This document shows, one piece after another, positions 5,835-7,702 of a DNA stretch of 7,702 nt. Location: NCBI GenBank assembly GCA_964554715.1, contig CAZKPU010000106.1, positions 1 through 7,702 on the forward strand, written 5' to 3'. Origin of the DNA: RXOA01 sp964554715. Its GTDB lineage: Bacteria; Bipolaricaulota; Bipolaricaulia; UBA7950; UBA9294. Below the pieces are notes generated by a model. The model was given only the letters and a program-made list of their open reading frames with translations. It searched no databases and was not told where the DNA came from. Positions within the stretch are counted from its first letter, which is position 1; the number at the start of each line of letters is the position of its first letter. The position numbers were made by a program, and so were the translations under genes.

Positions 5835-7702
5835 TCGTCCCTCGATTTCCATCGACTGTGACCCACGAGCCGTCCGGAATCCGATTCGCGTGAACCACGG
5901 AGACCACAGCCGGAATCCCGCGCTCACGCGCGACAATCGCGCTGTGAGAAAGCATCCCCCCGGACTGGGCGATAATCGCTGATGCTTTGTCCAGAAGAGG
6001 CATCCACCCTATGTCCGAGTGAGGAATGACAAGGACATCCTCCGGCCGGACGCGGTCGAACTCCTCGACACTGCGAACCACGCGCGCCGGCCCTTCGTAG
6101 AACCCACGGGATGCGGGAACGCCGATCAACACGCTCTCCTTGGAGACATCCGCGCGGAATTCGGGGATCTGGCCTCCGTACACGACCTCCGGGAGCTCAG
6201 CGTCCGCAGCCATCTGCAGCTCGCGCCGACGGCTGTCAACCCGCCGGCGGGCAACCCCGACCACGAGCCCACCTTCCAGAGCCTCGCGGATCTCGGCGTA
6301 GGTCAGTAAGAAGATAGCGGTTTGCGATTCCAGGATCCCGTCGCGAACAAGCCTCGTGCCCAACTCGAGAAAGCAGCGGCGCAACAGCGCGTGCCCCCTA
6401 CTGAACAGGGCTCCGACTCGATCCCGGTCCGATCGAGCGCGAAGCTCCCTCTCGACCAGGCGACGAACACCTCGGGGCTTCCCGACCGCCCTGCCTGCAG
6501 CATCCTCTCGTTCCGCGTGGGGTGTCGCTGCCGCGCCGGCGGCCAAGATGTTTAAGACCAGGGACGGGTTCTCTCCCCACGTTTCCGCCGAGAAGTCGTT
6601 GCCCCGATCGCTCAGGTATCCGAACCGCTGGAGAAAGCCATCGAACATCGCGCAAAACTCCTCCGCAGCAGGTTCTTCCACCGCCGACGGGTCTTCCACG
6701 ACTCGGATCTTCTCTCGGATCCCTTCCGGAAGCGCCATAAACATCGTTCGCAGCGTGGCCAAATGTCCCGATGGATCCGTTGCCACGTCGATCGTGCCTG
6801 CTCCAAGACCCTCCAGCTGCTCTTCCGGGATGTTCCTTCTCGACAATCCATGCACCACAAATCGATGGATCGCCGCGTGGCGCAACATCGAAACGATCCG
6901 GTCGTACGCAATCTCTTTCATCAGATGAAGCAAGCGCTCCAGTTGCTCAACGGTCGTGCCTCCAGCTCGGGCTTCATCCGCCAAGACGCGAAGCTGTTGC
7001 TCGACCAGGGGGAGCCGCCTTGCGAAGATCCGCCGGAATCGGGCGTGACGAGCCATGAATCGAACCATGCGGACACTGTGACGTACAACCCTGATTGTCA
7101 CCCACCGACCGCGTCTTCTCGGCTCGCCTTGGTCGCCGAACCCCATCATCGCTTCGAGCACGTCGCGCCGGAGTCCGGCCTGTACGAAGAGATCGCCCAT
7201 TCGTCCCATGTTGAAGTACGCACGACAGCCGATCCTTCTCGCAAGTTGGGACGGCTCGATCGCGATCGGACCGATGATCTCCTCGAGCAGACTCAGCCAG
7301 GCTCCGTTGACCATCGGAACGTTCACCGACCACACCAACGGCATGATCAGTCCCGGGAGAAACTCCCTGGAGATTCTGTTGGAGTAGACATCCGGGCTCT
7401 GCAGCGTGCTGATCGGGCGCAGCTGGAGCCAGAAGAGTCCTGTGCCGTCAAACGCCCATTCGAGATCGATCGTGAGCCAAATTACCGTTTCCCACTGCCT
7501 CGTCGCATCGGCAACCCGACGCAAGACTCTCGCGTCAACGACGCCTCCTTCGGTCTTGGGAGTAGCGTCCGGAGCGACAATCCAGCGTTCGGGCGACACG
7601 GCGCCGCTCGTCAACGCCTCGCTCGTCCCGGCGACCGCTTCGATCACCACCTCGTCCGCACCTGTGACAGGGTTGCGGCTGAAGGCGATGCCTGATGCTT
7701 CC
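5785..7702 (-). CDS. PEP-synthase-like ATP-dependent phosphotransferase (rifampin-phosphotransferase-like layout), 5' end missing
   Basis: The frame is open to the window edge: 638 codons are visible and about 200 more are expected. GTG at 7650 is internal, because the codons before it read GIAFSRNPVTGADE, a core motif of the PEP/pyruvate-binding ATP-grasp domain. That domain ends at DLEWAFD and LQLRPIS (visible residues 79-98, with E81, Q93 and R95). A long, mostly helical middle region follows (about 100-500), including YFNMGRMGDLF and a stretch near ELGTRLVRDGILE that recalls the substrate domain of rifampin phosphotransferases. The last part is a swivelling phosphohistidine domain, with GGMLSHSAIVARERGIPAV carrying H586 (codon 5944-5946). 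The protein stops 52 residues later, so the TIM-barrel that binds PEP in PpsA and PPDK is absent. ATP should phosphorylate H586 and the phosphate should go to a small molecule held by the middle domain; that substrate is unknown. It is convergent with, and overlaps by 50 bp, the PlsY-like gene. Confidence 0.83.
   Translation of the reverse strand, partial: EASGIAFSRNPVTGADEVVIEAVAGTSEALTSGAVSPERWIVAPDATPKTEGGVVDARVLRRVADATRQWETVIWLTIDLEWAFDGTGLFWLQLRPISTLQSPDVYSNRISREFLPGLIMPLVWSVNVPMVNGAWLSLLEEIIGPIAIEPSQLARRIGCRAYFNMGRMGDLFVQAGLRRDVLEAMMGFGDQGEPRRRGRWVTIRVVRHSVRMVRFMARHARFRRIFARRLPLVEQQLRVLADEARAGGTTVEQLERLLHLMKEIAYDRIVSMLRHAAIHRFVVHGLSRRNIPEEQLEGLGAGTIDVATDPSGHLATLRTMFMALPEGIREKIRVVEDPSAVEEPAAEEFCAMFDGFLQRFGYLSDRGNDFSAETWGENPSLVLNILAAGAAATPHAEREDAAGRAVGKPRGVRRLVERELRARSDRDRVGALFSRGHALLRRCFLELGTRLVRDGILESQTAIFLLTYAEIREALEGGLVVGVARRRVDSRRRELQMAADAELPEVVYGGQIPEFRADVSKESVLIGVPASRGFYEGPARVVRSVEEFDRVRPEDVLVIPHSDIGWMPLLDKASAIIAQSGGMLSHSAIVARERGIPAVVSVVHANRIPDGSWVTVDGNRGTISLLPDPSPVSNSAGG

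Noticed and set aside
7648..7650. GTG at 7650 as the start of the phosphotransferase gene
   Set aside because: The 17 codons upstream continue the conserved PEP/pyruvate-binding domain, so the gene simply runs off the window.
6763..7695. Plus-strand open frame of 310 codons opposite the phosphotransferase gene
   Set aside because: Antisense to a clear ATP-grasp/phosphohistidine protein. Its translation shows no family features and no good SD was seen.

Overview
The window is GC-rich DNA (about 60% GC by eye) from what looks like a bacterium. Purine-rich Shine-Dalgarno (SD) sequences precede every visible start. ATG, GTG and TTG starts are all used, and one clean sigma70-type promoter (TTGCCC, 17 bp, TATAGT) is present. 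Nothing in the sequence fixes the lineage. There are no RNA genes, transposons, CRISPR arrays or phage genes, and almost every base is coding.

Left end: the first 84 codons of an M42-family metallo-aminopeptidase run leftward off the window (253 to 1, minus strand). It diverges from a two-gene oxidoreductase operon (377-2530 and 2527-3696, plus strand). The 123-bp divergent spacer holds an 8-bp perfect inverted repeat whose arms sit about three helical turns apart. Nested between the arms is a direct repeat spaced one turn, so the arrangement looks like an operator.

Operon 1: the 717-aa first protein fuses a [2Fe-2S] ferredoxin domain, an FAD/NAD disulfide-oxidoreductase-type core, a two-cluster [4Fe-4S] module, a beta-type linker domain and a C-terminal BFD-type [2Fe-2S] domain. 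The second protein (389 aa, GTGA overlap) is a DAO-fold FAD amine dehydrogenase. This is the alpha/beta layout of the dye-linked proline, sarcosine, opine and HcnBC dehydrogenases, with what are separate small subunits in some relatives fused into one chain. Beta should oxidise an amine or amino acid and alpha should carry the electrons away. The substrate cannot be read from the sequence. The divergent aminopeptidase would fit use of peptides and amino acids.

Right half: a second transcription unit starts at the promoter near 3731-3759. It encodes a membrane-anchored, two-domain protein of the ferrochelatase/CbiX chelatase superfamily (3812-5047). Next, through a 16-codon coupling mini-ORF and a TTG start, comes a PlsY-like integral membrane protein with an eroded acyl-phosphate/glycerol-phosphate motif (5091-5834). 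Facing it, with its last 50 bp overlapping the PlsY-like gene tail to tail, is the 3' part of a PEP-synthase-like ATP-dependent phosphotransferase (7702 to 5785, minus strand). That protein ends with the phosphohistidine domain and lacks the PEP-binding barrel, like rifampin phosphotransferase. No known pathway that I can name combines these three proteins. They are the most likely place for an undescribed system here, perhaps phosphorylation/acyl-transfer chemistry at the membrane, but that is inference.
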